A program made the translations under genes and the position numbers. This document shows positions 21,352 to 33,049 of a stretch of DNA of 64,000 nucleotides, in pieces. The stretch is from Gnetum montanum. Its lineage: Eukaryota; Streptophyta; Gnetopsida; Gnetales; Gnetaceae. Below the pieces are notes generated by a model that made no database searches, was not told where the DNA came from, and was given only the letters and a program-made list of their open reading frames with translations. The DNA is taken from the NCBI GenBank assembly GCA_015680685.1, contig MNCI01034266.1:868159-932158 (forward strand), given 5' to 3'. How positions within the stretch are numbered: the stretch's first letter is position 1; the number at the start of each line of letters is the position of its first letter.

Positions 21352-24300
21352 TTAAGAGGGTACTACATTAATCATGTCTAGAGACAAACTATCAAGATCC
21401 TACTCTAGGTGTTGAAGCATCTTAGCCTTAGATAGTCATGTCTAGTCCTCTTGGACAAACTCAATTCTTGCAATAGTCTTTCCTTTATCCACAGTGGTCC
21501 ATGCGGGTGGCTCCATGGAAAACATAGCAGACAAGGCCTCTTCTAAGTATGTGACAATCTGTCTCTCTGGAGAGCCACTCACCATGATATTATGAGTGAA
21601 CAACTCATAGGTCTGTCTCCTATTGATAGCCTCAAGGAATATCTCAAGGTAGTGGTGTTTGATGGAATCCTCCTTGTACAACTTAATCTACACATCTCAC
21701 TCACACTTGTAGTAGTGTTTGTGGTTCTTTTGGATCTGCCCCGACCTATACACCTTTACACTATAATTTTTCTAGTCCTGGTTCTTTTAGGTAAGTATAT
21801 TCATCTATAGTTGTTGCTTAATAATCTCTTGTAAGGCCTCATTCATGCACCAGATGGTTGACTAGTACCTAGCATAATCTATCTCTATAGTCTACCAAGT
21901 ATGATCTCCCTATGATCGAGCCACCAAAAAGTCATAACAAGACTGAAGGTCCCCGATCTTTGTGTATTGGCTCATCATCCTCTTCTGGAGCTCATGAATG
22001 TGCTTCCACAGGTGCTCATTTGAGTGCCTATAGACCCATAATAATTTCACACAAGAAAGCACACATTTTTTGGCTACCTCATATACATGATGAGGCACCT
22101 ACTCCACTTCAAGAGGGAACTCAAGGATGGCATCCACTTTGGCTATCCTGCTCAGATTCTAATGAAGCTTAGAACCTATTGGCATGTAACAAGAAAGTAA
22201 ACCTTAGCCATGGACTAAGCATTAAATTAGTAAAGTGACATAAGCAAAGAAACATCATGCACATACCAAGCTCGAGATCTACCTATTGTAGGCAATCAAC
22301 CATATCCTTCACAATGCCTTCCATGAAGGCAAACTTGTCGAGTGTGTCTACCCATAGCTTTATGTGGTAGGTAGATGTCTAACTACTAGTAGGGGAATAT
22401 GAGGCTACAACATAATGATGGCAATCTAAGACACTTACCTAGGAAACCCCTAAGTGTGAGAATAGGGGGGTCACCTAGCTACATGCCATCAAAGAGGCTA
22501 TCAAAATCACCCCCATTATGGTGGAATAGTCCCTCCTCCCCCAAATATTGAAAGGTCATTGTGGCCTCACTCTACTCCTCCACATTTTCTCCCCCTCCTC
22601 AACTTGAGGAGGGGCCTTCTCTACTACTGCTTCCATTGTTGCTCCAGCAGCCCTCTCTCCTAATTTTGATAATTTACCAATATAGCATGTTAACACACAT
22701 TAGTACATATTAGTGTATTAATCTAATCTATTAAAAAGAATAAAAACATAAACATGAAAAATATAAAAATTCATGCATCTAATAAAGTACATATACTAAC
22801 CTATGACCTCTATGTGTAAGCCATGAAGCTTGAGGTGGATTTTCTTATCACTTGCCTCTCCAACCTCAGGAGCAACCTCCTCTATGAGGCATAGACTTTT
22901 CATCTTCACCTTGGATGATCCCACCATCTCTACAATATAATGGCTACCCTTGCTCAAATTATCAGTGCCAACTAGGAACCCTTGCCTATGCCATCACATA
23001 AATAGTGTGACCATCCAATGAGACCTTTGGTCATTATTGAATATGACTCATCAATCCCCTCTAGGGGGTCCTACGCTCAAGTGATTGGGAACATATGCTT
23101 AACCCAATGCTTTGATAGCTACTCATAGTCCTACACAACCCATCACCCACTATCATGTACCACTAGAAGCACCACAAACCTTCATAGATACCCGACGAAG
23201 AACATGAAGTGTACATGAGACCTCACTTGGAGATTGAAGGGTAGCTTATTGATCTCTACATGTAAATCAATAGAAATGTAGGAGGCCCAGTTGAACCTTG
23301 TGCCCTTCTATAATACCTTCTTCATCATCCATGCCTACTCCATCTCAAGGATTTTTTCTTGGAAGAGCAACTTCGGGAAGGCATAGGCATGGAAAAGAGC
23401 GTGAAGCTCTCAAACCTTAAGCACAAACACATAGTTGATTGGGATGCCCTTGTGAGATTGAGGGGCCCCTAACCAATCCTTGATCTCTCCTTTGCAATCA
23501 ACCTCCCTATTATCCTTATTAATGACCAATGCGCCATTAGTGGAAAGGCCAAAAAGGTTTGCAAAAAAGGCCTTGTTGAGATCTAGAACTATCCTCACAT
23601 CACACATTTGGATGACAAAGTAATAGAATTTGTTGCTAAAAGAGCCTATGATCATGACCATTTTGGCCATCAAAATGCTTGGGCTAAGGGCCAAGAAAAG
23701 GTCCATCAACCCAGCATGTACGATCCTACTGGTCAACACCTCTCAGGCCTAGTGGCACAACCAATGCTGCACATTTTCTACAACACCATATTTCATGATG
23801 ATAATGGCCTTGGTGCAACCTGTGATGACCACCATCACCTCACTTGAAGTAACTATCACTACAATAAAGGAAAAAACAATGTTAATACTATGCAAAGGCA
23901 AATCAATAAGCACATGCGAGCGTTCACAAGAGATAAATAGTAAATTATTATGTTATCTAAATGGTGTGTGACATGGAGGTGGTGGAACAAGCATCTCCTC
24001 AATATTGAGCTTACCACTGGCCCATTCCTCATCTAGCTAATCATGGATCTTACATCACTCGAACACCCTCAAGTATCGAGTGGGGTAAGACCCTAGATTA
24101 GCTCCCACCTACTTAAGTACAGCCTCTCAAAAGTTTAGGCTAGATGAGAATACCTCTAGGGTAGTATGATTCAAGGCAAGAGCATCCTCCTTGTTGTGTA
24201 GACCTTGGTTATCAACTCTAAATCTAGCATTAGGCATGAATAGTTAGCAACTTAGCATGAGCCAATAGCAAAAGACACAATGTAAAAACCATAAGAGCAC

Positions 24301-24755
24301 TTACCCTCTGGCACAGTATATGGTTCCAAGAATGTTCTCGAACAAAGTGTGCATATGTAGAGTAACAAAGAGGACGTTACTCTTATTGTAGCAAGAAAAC
24401 TCTGGCATTTTCCAAATCCTAAATAAAGGTCAAGCACTCCTAGGGCCTTTGCTCAAACCAGTTGCTTCATCATCATTAGTAGTGGGCTCATCAAATATGA
24501 ATCTCAACATGCCCTAGTTAGCCCTAAATAGTAGTGTCTCTTTGATGACATTGACAGCCTTCACCACTAAGTGTCACCACATCATCACACTAAAGTGCTG
24601 CAGTAAGAACTCTAGGAACTCACATGCCCCTACCTAAAACCACACTGCCTAATGACCTACATGCATATCTAGCACAGGTGTGTTGGGAACTAGCTCACTC
24701 ATGCAGCAAAGAATGCCAACGAGCTCCACAATGACTAGGATGGGCTTCAACAATA
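21352..24755 (-). pseudogene. Multi-exon antisense gene between protease and RT of the giant element
   Basis: At least six coding blocks are joined by splice-like junctions on the minus strand: A 24755-24305, B 24223 to about 23990, C 23858-22801, D 22659-22439, E 22378-22267, F 22175-21352. Donors read GTAAGTG (A), GTTAGTA (C), GTAAGTGT (D) and GTATGTGC (E), and acceptors end in AG. The A-B and E-F joins keep frame; B lacks a clear GT donor, and C has frameshifts. Most in-frame stops are one C-to-T change from Gln or Arg codons. Recognisable stretches include VGANLGSYPTRYLRVFE, FFANLFGLSTNGALVIN, RFNWASYISIDLHVEIN and HVYEVAKKCVLSCVKLLW. I do not recognise the protein with certainty. It loosely recalls the plant transposon-associated or plant-mobile-like domains of additional ORFs in Tat elements. 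Function unknown. Confidence 0.72.
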
Positions 24756-24779
24756 CTTAGAAAATAAAAAAGTAATAAA

Positions 24780-27294
24780 TAAAGCATTAGTATATACATT
24801 GGATGCAATTTTTAACAAAATATTACAAATATAACTTAGCAAAATTAGCATAACATAGTATAAATTAGCAAAAAAATATCCTAAGGCCCCCTAGGGCCCC
24901 ACGAGTATAAGATGTCAACACACACATTTGATGCACTTGGTACTCACTGGGGTATAGCATGTTTTGCATAGGGTTAGAATTTTGTTTCGCATATTCACAT
25001 ATTTAGCACTATCATAATTTGCATGTTTTGACAATTTAGCATTATTACAGTTCATAAGTTTAGGCATTTTTTTTATAAGTTTAGCATTGTTGGCTCTATC
25101 GCATGTTGCAAGTTTGCTCTGATTTACAAAATTTTCCAAATATTTCCTAACTCTAAACAGTGTATTCTGGAACATTGTAAATTTTTTCTAAGCCTAGGTT
25201 ACCTTTGAGAGTGTATTCTAGAAGCATTGCAATTTTTTCTAACTCTGGATCACCCTGACTATGCTCTAGAACACTGCAGAGCATAGTCCCAAATTACCAA
25301 AAAATCCTAACTCCTAACTATGCTCCCTACAAAGCATAGTCATAGAAAAAAACTAACTATTGGATAGATGCCATTTCAATGAACACTTGGCATCAACTAC
25401 ATCTCCAATAGAGGGAGTGTAGTCATGGATGTGGCCTGCAAGAAGAAAGGTCTTGGCTACTACCCCAACACTATCTCCATGCACCATGTCCTATCATAGT
25501 GACATGCACCACCTACCACCCTTTCATCCTCACTATACCCTATGCATCCCACATCATTCATCATCATGACAGAAATGCACACTGGACACCCTCCATGGTT
25601 ATGGTCCTTATGGATGTGTTTCTTAACACCCACCATGGTCGTATTCCTTGTGGTAGCGTTGTTGGTGTGGGTGGCATCCACACAATGGCATTTCCCTACA
25701 CTATGCCTCAGCCCTACTTACTACTACGGCTTGTAGTTTTTAATAAAAAAAATTACACAAAAATGCACCCTTAGCCCCACACCTCTCCTCAATCTCTACA
25801 ACCACAAAACCATGTTGTAGGATGCAATGCCTCTATAGCTCACATGGCCCCCACATCCCTAATGTGCCAAACCCTAGCCAGCACCTCTTCAAAATACAAA
25901 AATATTTTTGGCAAAACCCCTACCATGCCCTTGTCCTATGGCAGGTTGCCTATGGCTAGAACTAAAATCATCAACCCTTATGCCACATCGTAATAAAAAA
26001 TAAAAATTTTACAGGGCCTCACACCATATCCCCTACCCTGCATTGTGAAAAAAATTAAAAAAACAAAAAAAATGGTAGAAACCCTCTATTGTGCTATCTT
26101 CTACCCACAAGTGGTAGTTCTTGGCCATCATAGCCAAGCCCCAATCCCTTCCTCATGTTGTAGAAAGACAAAAATTCCAAATAGAAAATATTGTTCCATA
26201 GTAAACCCATAAGCCCTATAGCTAGTAAACCTCATGTGCAATCCTTGAGAGAACCTTGTGGCCTTCCCATCAGTGGCCGCACTACTCATTGCTATCAGCG
26301 CAACCCCTAAAAGCCTCCCATAAAAAACCTAGTTACCCCTACACACACCCATGCAACAGTTAAGAAAAACCTTCATTACATAATAGACAAAAAGCAAAAC
26401 CCTTCCCACATGCACATCCTCCCTACCATGTTGGCTAAAATGGCCACAATGATGGCAACCCTTTCCAAAACAGGGTGCCACCAATGTTCAAAATCCAAAA
26501 CCCTTGAAATGCAAGAAAAGATAAGCAAAAGTAAAAACTACAAAAAAGAGAAGAGAATAGTTGGGGTACCTGGCAAATAGTGGCATCCTCTATTCCTCCA
26601 TGCATGCCCATGGTAGGTGGCCCAATGCCCATTCTTCATTGATCACATTGGTCAATCCAAGGTGCAGGAATCCACTTTGGCATGTCATCTTCGCAACAAC
26701 TACACTCTCTTCATTGGCAGTGTGCTCCAACAGCAAGTCTACACTTTGAAACTTTGCACTTGTAACTTTAAAAATGTCAAACTTACCCATAGTAAAAATG
26801 CACCTTCATACTTTCTTGAGACCACTTAATTACTTACCAACCTTGGAACTACACTCGACATTATTTGTGTAGTGAAGAGTGTAGTTGGATGGGAGTGTAA
26901 TCTCCTAGACTTAGAAAAATTTTTGCTTTTTTCAACTACCCCTAGACTTAGAAAAACCTTAAATTTTTCTCACTACCTAGTGAGTGCCTAGGCTAATTCC
27001 ACATTCCTACATACTTCTATCCTTACTCAAACTAACACATCTAGCACATACCATAATTCACTAAGACCTTAAACTAGCATCCCATGGTCTACTAAGACCT
27101 TAAACTAGCACACATAGCTTACCAAGGCCTAAAACTGGCATCAACACACATACTTTCTTTAATTTTACATGTGCATACATAGTCAATTTTTTATTGCATT
27201 GCTTTCCTTCATTTTTTGCATATCAACTTCATTGAGATAACTATGTCTTGACATTTTTCTAGTTGTTTTGCAAGACCTTCACAGGAATACAACA
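24780..27294 (-). other. Upstream part of the antisense gene spacer
   Basis: Minus-strand frames at 26790-26593 and 25175-24917 are open for 66-86 codons. They could be a first exon or leader of the antisense gene, but no conserved domain supports them. U3-like dyads (GACTATGCTC and GAGCATAGTC) sit at 25258-25288 and 25318-25341, in the position of an upstream region for the antisense gene. 25450-26500 is GC-richer with no assignable coding. Repeat words TTAAACTAGCA recur at about 27050-27150. Confidence 0.5.
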
Positions 27295-28440
27295 TGACTA
27301 CGTATGAGCATCTTCATTCACCTCTAGTTCTCACTAAGTCCCATGGTGATCTCATGTGACGCATTGATCTGCAATGCCTAGACCTTAAGTCCATATCCTA
27401 TGATGAATACATAACATTTGTAGAGGCACCACTAGACTAGCTAGACCATCTAGTTAAGGCTCTAGATCTAGAGGTAGGTGACATGACTGAGTATCCCTCA
27501 TTGAAATCCCTAGAGCTACATGTAGTGATGTGTTAAAAGCATTGAAATTTAGTTCTTTTCTAGAGCCTAAGCATGTCCAAAACATTGCTAAAGTGCTCAA
27601 TGATAACATTAAGGCATTTGCATGGTCTTATGAAGACATGCCAGGACTAGATCCTCATGTAGTCCAACATAACATCATCCTTGATCCCAACATTAAGCCA
27701 GTTAAATAGAAAGCACATAAGGTTAGGCCTGAGGTGGCGTTGGTAGTCTATGATGAAATCACCAAACTCTACAAAGCTGGTTTCATCCAAGCCATTAACT
27801 GTGTAGATTGGATCTCCAACATCATGGTTATAGCCAAGAAAAATGGAAATATACATATTTTCATAAACTTCTGGGACCTAAATAAGGCAACTATTAAAGA
27901 TAATCTCCCATTGCCTAGTATTGATCAACTAGTCAATACCACGACCGGCCATGCCTTGTTATCCTTTATGGATGGGTTCTCGAGCTATAACCAAATTTGG
28001 ATTAGCACATAGCACTAGCTCAGCACCACCTTTGTGACCCCTTGGAATACATTCTATTATACTATGATGCCCTTTGGACTTAAGAATGTAGGAGCAACTT
28101 ACCAGTGCACCATGACTTACATTTTTAGTGATTATATGTTAAGTTTGCTCAATGATTACATTGATGGCATAGCAGTTAAGTCCAAAGTAGCACACAACCA
28201 TGCAAATGACTTGGACCTAGTGCTCAAACATTGTCTAAAACATGATCTTAGGTTAAAACCTAGGAAATGTGTTTTTGTAATTAAGATGGGATGGATGCTT
28301 AGTTTCATAGTATCCAAAGTATGCAGACATGTAGACCTTGATAAGGTTAAAGACATAATCAAATTAGCACCACTAGCTAACCTTAAAGAGCTACAAGGAT
28401 TACAGGGTAGATTGTAATTTATATATAGGTTTATCGCAAG
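27295..28440 (+). pseudogene. pol: Reverse transcriptase domain of the giant element
   Basis: An ATG at about 27297 opens a degenerate N-terminal segment. RT motifs are then clear: FAWSYEDMPGLDP (about 27617-27655), the substrate-binding region around WISNIMVIAKKNG (27809-27847), SFMDGFSSYNQIWI (27963-28004; the catalytic FxDxxSGY motif, here SSY), TPWNTFYYTMMPFGLKNVGATYQ (28037-28105), and the active-site box YIDG (28157-28168), where functional members have YVDD or YIDD. Loss of the last Asp would abolish catalysis. Stops at 27707 and around 28010, plus a TAA at 28417, interrupt it. CTTCACAG just before the ATG is a plausible splice acceptor. Confidence 0.92.
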
Positions 28441-28985
28441 GTTGATTAATAATTTGTAGCCAATGCAACATTTTCTCAAAAAGGGGATCCACTTTGAGTG
28501 GACAATTCAATGCCAAGAGGCATTTGACAACCTTAAATAAGATTTAGCTCAACTTCCAATGATCTACCCTTAGCAAGAAGATAAACCCTTTTACATCTAC
28601 CTTGCTATCTCTGACACATTCATCACTTCTCTGCTTTGACAAAAGTGAGATTATAGCATAAAGGTCATAGTATACTACTTAAGCCATGCATTAGTTTCCT
28701 ATGAAGCAAAGTATAATGATGTGGAAAAGAATTACCTCACCTTCATCTTCACACTTAAGAAGTGGAGGGACTATCTTTTCTGTAGTTAAGTCAACATCAT
28801 CTACAAGAGTAATGTACTTTGAGTAATTTCAACAAATATGTATGAGAGCAATCATATTACACGATGGAAAGAAATGACATTAGAGTTTGACCTACACTAC
28901 GTGGTGCAGGCCTCAACGAAAGGTCAAGCTATAGCCGCACAACTCACAGCTTTGCCCATAGATTATCAAGAAACAATCGATCTAA
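28441..28985 (+). pseudogene. pol: RNase H domain of the giant element
   Basis: The Gln-Pro-rich connection after RT is followed by ECQEAF-like sequence (CQEAFDNLK at about 28510), a degenerate nucleotide-binding stretch, YLSHALVSYEAKYNDVEK (about 28679-28732; compare YxSxxLxxAExNYxxxEK of the family), and ITRWKEMTLEFDLHYVVQ (about 28856-28909). It would remove the RNA strand during reverse transcription. Stops are frequent; several are TAG or TAA where the family has Gln. Confidence 0.85.
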
Positions 28986-29560
28986 AATTTCTAGATGAGA
29001 ATGTTAGTAGCATCAATCAAGTGCTTCACAACTTTAAGGCACTTTTACACTTTGACAGTGCTTTGACCTCTCAAGGGGGTAGAACCATTGCCATTATCAT
29101 GTTCCCCTCTAAGGAGATCTAATCATTCACATATCATTTTGCATTTCCATGCACCAACAACATGGTGGAGTATGAAGGTCTCCTCTAGGGTATCCTAGTA
29201 GCTCATGACCTAGAAATCCAAAGCATAGTAATCCAAGGTGAATCATAGTTAGTGATCATCCAAGTTACAGAAGTTTATGCTTATAAATCCCAACATTTAC
29301 AACCTTATTGTGACTTGACAAAGCACTTGCTTAAATAGTTTGTAACTACTAATGTTTAATACATTTCCCATAACAAAAACACCATAGCCAATGCACTAGC
29401 AACATTAGCTATAAGCATTGCACCTGGCATGTCTCATGCGTTGTCCACCTTAGTGGTGAATTACTCTATTCCTATCATGCAAACCACTAACATTACATCC
29501 ATAGCCACAATTAGCACAACCCATGTAGTAGAATGGTACAATGACACTAAGACATACCTT
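28986..29560 (+). pseudogene. pol: Second (archaeal-type) RNase H domain of the giant element
   Basis: A second RNase H-like domain follows the first. LHFDSALTSQGGRTIAIIM (about 29047-29103) is the first strand with its catalytic Asp, CTNNMVEYEGLL (about 29151-29187) the helix with its Glu, VIQGES-stop-LVI (stop at 29246 replacing Gln in the family's GDSQLVI) the third motif, and NTIANALATLA (about 29380-29410) the last helix, where family members have ADALA. Dual RNase H is the hallmark of the Tat clade, so this is the strongest lineage marker in the window. Confidence 0.88.
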
Positions 29561-30790
29561 TAATAAGGTTGACCTCCATAGCATCTACCCACTTTCCAAA
29601 AGGATGTAGTGCATAAAAAATCATGGCAATACATTAGCATGGGAGATAACACATTATGTCATAGATCATACAATGGCATACTGTTAACTTGTGTTGGCAA
29701 TAGTGAAGGGCAAATGATCATTGAACTAGTCCATGAGGGACTGTGTGGAGGTCACATAACACCCAAGGAAATGGTAGTTAAAATTAGATGCTTAGGCTAC
29801 TATTGGCCTTACATGAAGTGTGTTTGTGTCTCCAAGGTCAAAACATGTGATATTTATCAATGGCATGGTGACTTAATGCACATGCCACCAACTAAACTAC
29901 ACACGATGGAGATCACATGGTCATTCCAATGTTGGGGTTTAGACATCATTAAACCTATAATTCCTAAGTCCTCCATAGGGCATAACTTCATTATAACTGC
30001 AACTGAGTACTTTACCAAGTGGGTTAAGGCTATTCCCTTTAGGAAGACAACATCATAGAAAGTTTGCCAATTCATACTTGACAACATAGTGACCCGCTCT
30101 TATTTACCCATGACCATCATAGCGAGCAATGAACCATAGTTTAGTAGTGCTGAAACCAAGACTTTCTATGAACATTTCAATATTCCTTTTCGTTGCCCTA
30201 CTACCCACAGGCGAATTGCCAAGTGGAGGCCACAAATAAGGTCATCATCAACCTTCTAAAGAAGATGCTTAGCAGCAACAAATAATAATGGCATAAGCAA
30301 TTAGAATAGGCACTCTAGGCCTACCACACAACACACAAAATAACAATAGGTAAAACACCATATAGCCTTGTTTATGGGTCTGAAGTAATTTTTCCTCTCG
30401 AATTGCAAGTTTCACTACTCCATGTGATCCTCTCAAACTTCATTGATGAGGCTCAAAACGATGAGTTGAGAACTATGAACCTCGATTCAATAGAGGAGGA
30501 GTGCAAGCAAACACTTGATCACATTGAGTGGTACCAAGAAAAGTAATGGTAGAAACACCATTACAATCAACATCAATGCCTAATCAAGAAAGGGGACCTA
30601 GTCCTCAAGCCCATTCGCAAACTTGTGGAAAAATTTTCAGCCAATTAGGAAGGGCTTTTTTTGATCACTAAGGGCTATGACAATGGAGAATTAAAGCTTG
30701 TTGATCAAAATGGTAATGAATTTGCCAATCTAGTGAACCACTTGTATCTAAAGCCTTACTATGCCTAGGACATAGCACCACATCTCAACA
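29561..30790 (+). pseudogene. pol: Integrase of the giant element
   Basis: The zinc-binding N-terminus reads VHEGLCGGH (about 29730-29758), then CLGYYWPYM and C-x5-CDIYQ (about 29830-29865), with the last Cys replaced by Tyr. The catalytic core has WGLDIIKPI (29934-29960, first Asp), TEYFTKWVKAIPF (30004-30042), a degraded second-Asp region (SNEP-stop-FSS, stop at 30137 in place of Gln) and, after a frameshift, CQVEATNKVIINLLKKML (about 30217-30272, catalytic Glu). GKTPYSLVYGSE follows (about 30350-30385), then the C-terminal domain (KKGDLVLKPIRK) ending near 30790. It would have inserted the cDNA and left a 5-bp duplication. Confidence 0.9.
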
Positions 30791-30799
30791 AAGCAAGGT

Positions 30800-31345
30800 A
30801 AGAAAAGTCTGCTATGACTATAAACTAGCATAGAAGTCCACTACAACTATAAATTGGCACAACACAAGTTTTCTATGACTATAAACTAGAACAACTCATT
30901 TGTTATGACATTAAATTGACATAGCACTCATCCACTATGATGTTAAAATGGAATCCAAATGTCAAGTCCACTATGACTATAAACTAGCACAGCATAGTTC
31001 GCTATGACTATAAACTGGTATAGAAAGTTTTCTATAATTATAAATTAGCATAACACCCATCCGCTACGATGCTAAACTAGCATTGAGCATCCACTAAGAT
31101 GTTAAACTAGCACAGAGCATGCATATGCTATGATGTTAAACTAGCACAGACCCAAAAAGTCTACTATGACTATAAACTAGCATATCAAGTCTACTATGAC
31201 TATAAACTAGCACAGTTCGTCCTTGGGTTATGATGTTGAACTGACATAATAGCTCATTTGCTATGACATTAAACTGGCACAAAGTAGTCCACTAGGACTA
31301 TAAACTAGCATACTATGGTCTACTAAGACCTTAAACTAGGTTTGC
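30800..31345 (+). repeat. Tandem repeats after pol (CTATGACTATAAACTAGCA type)
   Basis: More than a dozen imperfect units of about 30-45 bp carry TCCACTATGACTATAAACTAGCAC or the variant GCTATGATGTTAAACTAGCACA. They start immediately after the integrase end. Ogre elements typically carry tandem repeats between pol and the 3' LTR. Confidence 0.9.
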
Positions 31346-33036
31346 CATCACACATGCATGGTTCTATGGGCAAGCAAGTAAAAATAATCCTAACTTCCCT
31401 GTCCACTTCCAACCCCTGCACCGCCCCACCACCACCCCCCACCACTTTGCTGCATCATGTAGGTAAGGACATTGTAGTCCTAGAATGGATTTCCTATGAT
31501 CGAGAGAGGCCTCTAGAACATTTGTAGCACTACTGCCCCCTATAATTTTGCTAGTCTACTAAAGCTCCTATCACCGATGCACCCTTCAAGTAGAACTTGT
31601 AGTACTACCAGCTCTGGGTGACACTTGTAGCACTACCAACTTTGGGTGGCACTTACAACATAGTTGCCTTCAAACATTTTACTAGTGCTCTGAGCTCCTA
31701 TCACCAGGACACCCTTTGGAGCAGTTGTAGCATTATGGCCCCCTGTCATTTTGCTGATTTTCTAGGCTCTTGCCATTGCTCAAGCTTGGAAGCACTTGCA
31801 ACATTATGACCCCTAGCCATTTTCTTAGTTTTATTAGCTCCTATCATCGATGCAGGTTCTCGAGCACCTCCATCATTAGTACCCTTGAGCATTTTTTTGA
31901 TCTTTCTAAACACTTTCCAATAGTTTGGCCTCTAAAACATTTGTAGCATTCTCACTCTAGGCACCTTGACTAGCTTCACAAGCACTTGCAACTAGTTTAG
32001 GTTTTGCAGCATTTGTAGCACCCTTGCATCCAATAGTTTACTTGCATCTCATGTTGTGTGGTTAGTTTTTTGTTTTCTCTGAGTTGTGTTTGCAAGACAA
32101 AGCCCTAGAGGTAGTCATGTAGAGAACATCTCCTCATAGCAGCAAGTCACCACATTGCTCTAATGGGCATGATTGGACTAGCCAAGCCACTCAAGTGTGC
32201 ACATCCATCTTATCCCCGCTATAGCTTATGTACATGTACCCCTTCATCCATACATTCCCCTGTCTTCCCCGGCATCACCGAGCTTGCAAATCCCTCCAAT
32301 GCACATGGCACCATTTAAGTCAACCACAAAACCCATGATGCACATAATGCAACTCATCCCATGGGGAGCCTCTATGCGCTAGTCAAAGTCCAAGTAGATG
32401 TAATGCAACTCATCCCGGGGAGGAAACACCTATCCTATAGATGCCACAAGGTTGCATCTAAGCAAAGCCCATTAGGTGGCATGTAGTCCACTTGATGGAA
32501 AGCACCTCATAGCTAGCATTTCATAATGTGCAAAACCTAAATAAGGTTTTCCTCACAGCCAAGAAAGCCAACAAAAAGAAGAATGGGGAAAAAAGCATGT
32601 CCCCAAGCAAAAATTAGCAAAGCTACAATTTTGCAACCAAACCAACCCTGAATTTGTGTTGACTCTCTCATAATCATTCTAGCAAGAGGTAACAATTTCA
32701 AGGGCAATCCATTCTAGTGCCATGGATGCTAAATCTCTCATAAGCATTCCGATGAGAGGTCACAATTTTGGTGACAAGCCACCTTGGTGCCATGGTCCCC
32801 ATTAGCCATGTTGACTCTGCATATTGTAGCATCACATCCTATTTGCATTTTACCTCCCCTCCCATCCTCAATACATTCCCTACATCCTTTCCTCCTAGCA
32901 TACCAACCCTTAGCACTCTTGACCATGGTGTAATGACATTTGGTTGGGCATTGACAAGCAATGTTTGTGTCAATCTTGCTATGATGTTTTGTCATTCTTT
33001 ATCAACAACTCTCAAGTCACTCCTCCAGACATCAAC
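31346..33036 (+). other. 3' untranslated region of the giant element
   Basis: 31540-32030 holds degenerate repeats built on CACTTGTAGCACTACCAACTTTGGGTGG, interleaved with AGCTCCTATCACC words. 32130-32530 is GC-richer with short ORFs but nothing recognisable. 32650-32800 has a roughly 90-bp near-duplication (CTCTCATAAKCATTC ... GAGAGGT). No protein is supported. Confidence 0.6.
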
Positions 33037-33045
33037 AAAGAGGGG
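33037..33045 (+). promoter_or_regulatory. Polypurine tract of the giant element
   Basis: AAAGAGGGG lies four bases before the 3' LTR start at 33050, in the normal plus-strand primer position. Confidence 0.7.
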
Positions 33046-33049
33046 CCAA

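Noticed and set aside
26593-26790. First exon of the antisense gene (66 codons, starts with Met)
   Set aside because: It is on the right strand and upstream, but no splice donor or conserved domain links it to the supported exons. Mentioned only within the spacer feature.
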